7,401 bases of DNA from Bacteroidota bacterium. Its GTDB lineage: Bacteria; Bacteroidota; Bacteroidia; J057. The DNA lies in contig CAUJFT010000075.1 in NCBI GenBank assembly GCA_963169475.1, positions 1-7,401 on the forward strand, in the 5' to 3' direction. This document shows, one piece after another, positions 5,710 to 7,401 of this stretch; within the stretch, counting starts at the first letter, position 1, and every line of letters starts with the position of its first letter. A model generated the notes under the pieces. The model did no database searches, was not told the DNA's origin, and saw only the letters and a list, made by a program, of their open reading frames with translations. The position numbers and the translations under genes were made by a program.

Positions 5710-6507
5710 TCATTCAGATTTTGCAGCAGCCGATTTCATTGAAGCAGAAAGGCTATTTCCAAGATAACTTTCTATGAGATAATGAACAAAATAGATAACG
5801 GGAGTCAATAACAATGCCATGAAAAATTTGTAAAGATAGTTCATTGTCCCTACTGCAAGAATCTGAGAAATTGCCCACTTTTGAGAAGCGGGAGGTCCCA
5901 CATAAAATGCAATAAATAATACCACAAAGCTATCTATTATTTGAGAAACTAAGGTAGAGCCTGTCGCCCTTAGCCAAATATGTTTTTCTCCGGTAATCCT
6001 CCGGATTTGTTGAAAGATTTTCACATCTAACAATTGCCCGATTAAAAAAGCTGAAATAGAACCCAAAATAATCCATAATCCCTGACTAAAAACTCTTTCA
6101 TAGGCAGTATTTATATCCGGCTTAATATCGGCATGTACCGCTAACCAAAAATCGGCAGGTACTACCTGAATACACAAATATATCATCAAAAAGGCATAAC
6201 TTATCATTACTACAGTCAAATAAGACAAAAAACGTACTCCTTTTTTACCGTAATACTCATTGATAATATCTGTCATAATGAATACAACCGGCCACAAAAT
6301 TACCCCAGCAGTATAGGTAAAGGATAAGTGCTCTTGAAAAAAAAGATGCCAATCCACCGGCTGAAAACCCAACGTTTTTTCAAGAGAAAAAATTTTAGAC
6401 CCTATAACCTCTGAAACAACGGCATTCGTTACAAAAAAGCTACCCAAAAGGATAAATAACAAGTTTTCTTTTCTATAAATATCTATTTTCATGCTAAAAT
6501 TATCCAT
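5710..6507 (-). CDS. yhhQ: YhhQ/VUT-family queuosine precursor transporter
   Basis: The 265-residue integral membrane protein belongs to the YhhQ (COG1738, VUT) family, which imports queuosine precursors (preQ0/preQ1 in E. coli) for tRNA anticodon modification. Family marks, numbered from the ATG at 6507: FVTNAVVSEVIGSKIFSL (25-42) in TM1; TAGVILWPVVFIMTDIINEY (66-85) with Asp80 and Glu84 in TM2; IGQLLDVKIF (156-165); and HIWLRATGSTLVSQIIDSF (176-194) leading into TM5. Six membrane segments fall at about 16-36, 67-84, 93-116, 142-160, 185-204 and 217-241. The ATG at 6507 is chosen; an in-frame GTG at 6513 and an ATG at 6492 are alternatives, and none has a ribosome-binding site. The gene lies 50 bases behind recQ on the same strand and may be read from it; no clean promoter is seen in the gap. 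Family is firm; the exact substrate is inferred, as members may prefer preQ0, preQ1, queuine or related bases. Confidence 0.9.
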   Translation of the reverse strand: MDNFSMKIDIYRKENLLFILLGSFFVTNAVVSEVIGSKIFSLEKTLGFQPVDWHLFFQEHLSFTYTAGVILWPVVFIMTDIINEYYGKKGVRFLSYLTVVMISYAFLMIYLCIQVVPADFWLAVHADIKPDINTAYERVFSQGLWIILGSISAFLIGQLLDVKIFQQIRRITGEKHIWLRATGSTLVSQIIDSFVVLFIAFYVGPPASQKWAISQILAVGTMNYLYKFFMALLLTPVIYFVHYLIESYLGNSLSASMKSAAAKSE

Positions 6508-6557
6508 TATCACGCATCTTATTTCTTAAAACCGTAAATCTATCTTTTAGGAGATTG

Positions 6558-7401
6558 CTATACTATCGTGATTTTACCTTTAATATCTATGCTTACTAAC
6601 TTTTTATCTATAAGGTAACGAAGTAAATATTCGCGTTCTTCCGTTGTACCTTCCGGAAACGTTTGCACTACCTCACGATAATTTATTTCAGGGTGATTCT
6701 CTATAAATTGTATCAAAGCTGGTAGCCTACTATTATCATTAAAGGTAGCCTTATTGCTTATACAAACATCGCACTTATTACACACCCTTACCTTACTCTC
6801 TCCGAAATATTCTTGTATCATCAGGCTTCTACATTTTGTTTTGGTAGTAATATAGGCTTTAATATGTTCAAAACGTTTTATTGCCTGATTTTTCAGAAAA
6901 GTATATTTATCCCAATTAAGATTTATTTTAGTACAAAAGTTACTATTTTTTAGGAAGCTAAGTGTTGGGAAGGAAGATGCAGGAGTATAGTAAATCATAT
7001 TTAACTGAACGAGCCTTTGTAATTGTAATGCTAATTGTTCCGGTGTCCATTTTAAGCTATTTGCCCATGTTTTAGGTAAAAAGGGGACATCATGCTTAAA
7101 AATAGCTCCTCCCATATTTCTCAAAATCATCTCTGCAATCAGTAATGAAGAAGGAGTGTTCTTACGAAAATTGACCCAATCCTCCGGACTACAAGCAGAA
7201 CGAATATAAGCGTAGTCTTCTTTTTCTTCCTTGTAATACACGACCCCTTCTTGATGCAAAAGTTGAACTACATTATGTAGCGTTCGGACTGAAAGTTTAT
7301 ATTCTTGCGCAAATGCACCAATATCAAAAGTATGAACCGACCTAACCTCTCCTTCATTAGGGATAGAAAAAGTCTCACAAAGTATTTTATAATAGGTAAC
7401 T
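6558..7401 (-). CDS. recQ: RecQ-family ATP-dependent DNA helicase, C-terminal part (5' end outside window)
   Basis: The frame is open from the right edge (first whole codon 7400-7398) to the TGA at 6560-6558, giving 280 residues; the N-terminal helicase motifs lie outside. RecQ enzymes unwind DNA 3' to 5' in repair and fork restart. The identifying feature is the RecQ zinc-binding domain: CRSLMIQEYFGE followed by CNKCDVC, with cysteines at visible residues 190, 207, 210 and 213, the same C-x16-C-x2-C-x2-C spacing as E. coli RecQ. The earlier part (FDIGAFAQEYKLSVRTLHNV, then LLHQEGVVYY) is the winged-helix-like region found before the zinc domain in Bacteroidota RecQ. After the zinc domain only about 67 residues remain. 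They form a small helix-rich tail (LPALIQFIENHPEINYREVV), too short for the winged-helix plus HRDC tail of E. coli RecQ. The gene may share a transcript with yhhQ behind it. Confidence 0.92.
   Translation of the reverse strand, partial: VTYYKILCETFSIPNEGEVRSVHTFDIGAFAQEYKLSVRTLHNVVQLLHQEGVVYYKEEKEDYAYIRSACSPEDWVNFRKNTPSSLLIAEMILRNMGGAIFKHDVPFLPKTWANSLKWTPEQLALQLQRLVQLNMIYYTPASSFPTLSFLKNSNFCTKINLNWDKYTFLKNQAIKRFEHIKAYITTKTKCRSLMIQEYFGESKVRVCNKCDVCISNKATFNDNSRLPALIQFIENHPEINYREVVQTFPEGTTEEREYLLRYLIDKKLVSIDIKGKITIV

Overview
The window reads as a piece of a Bacteroidota chromosome with moderately low GC content. Four things support this: an N-terminally extended TonB-dependent receptor of the carboxypeptidase-regulatory/plug type, a YidC with the Bacteroidota-style N-terminus (MDKN..GFLL), several promoters with the Bacteroidota -7 consensus TAnnTTTG, and near absence of Shine-Dalgarno sequences. 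The repeat protein at 3878-4984 is a type I associate with environmental Bacteroidota (Saprospiria/Chitinophagia-like groups), but I cannot place the organism more precisely from this sequence.

Layout from left to right. Positions 1-1337 (minus strand) hold the N-terminal 445 residues of a TonB-dependent outer-membrane receptor that runs off the left edge. Behind it on the same strand is a free-standing 77-residue cytochrome b5-like haem-binding protein (1432-1665). Divergent from that, on the plus strand, is yidC (1811-3676). Then comes a secreted repeat protein (3878-4984) with ten 23-residue repeats in two five-repeat blocks and a C-terminal peptidoglycan-binding domain. It has a clear promoter and a strong hairpin terminator. 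Directly after the terminator is a secreted thioredoxin-like protein with a CPPC site (5124-5537). After a short convergent gap, two minus-strand genes follow: a YhhQ/VUT-family transporter, the probable queuosine-precursor importer (5710-6507), and the C-terminal part of a RecQ-family helicase (6558 to beyond the right edge).

This is mostly a mosaic of separately promoted genes, not one operon. A loose theme joins five of the products: they act in or beyond the inner membrane (receptor, YidC insertase, wall-associated repeat protein, periplasmic thiol protein, transporter). No mobile element, CRISPR array, tRNA or rRNA is visible. The least explained object is the repeat protein. Its 5+5 architecture, matching cysteine/tryptophan punctuation of the blocks and neighbouring secreted CPPC protein suggest a disulphide-pinned envelope protein of unknown function. 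I found no convincing sign of a new defence or catalytic system. No stretch longer than about 200 bases lacks a gene.
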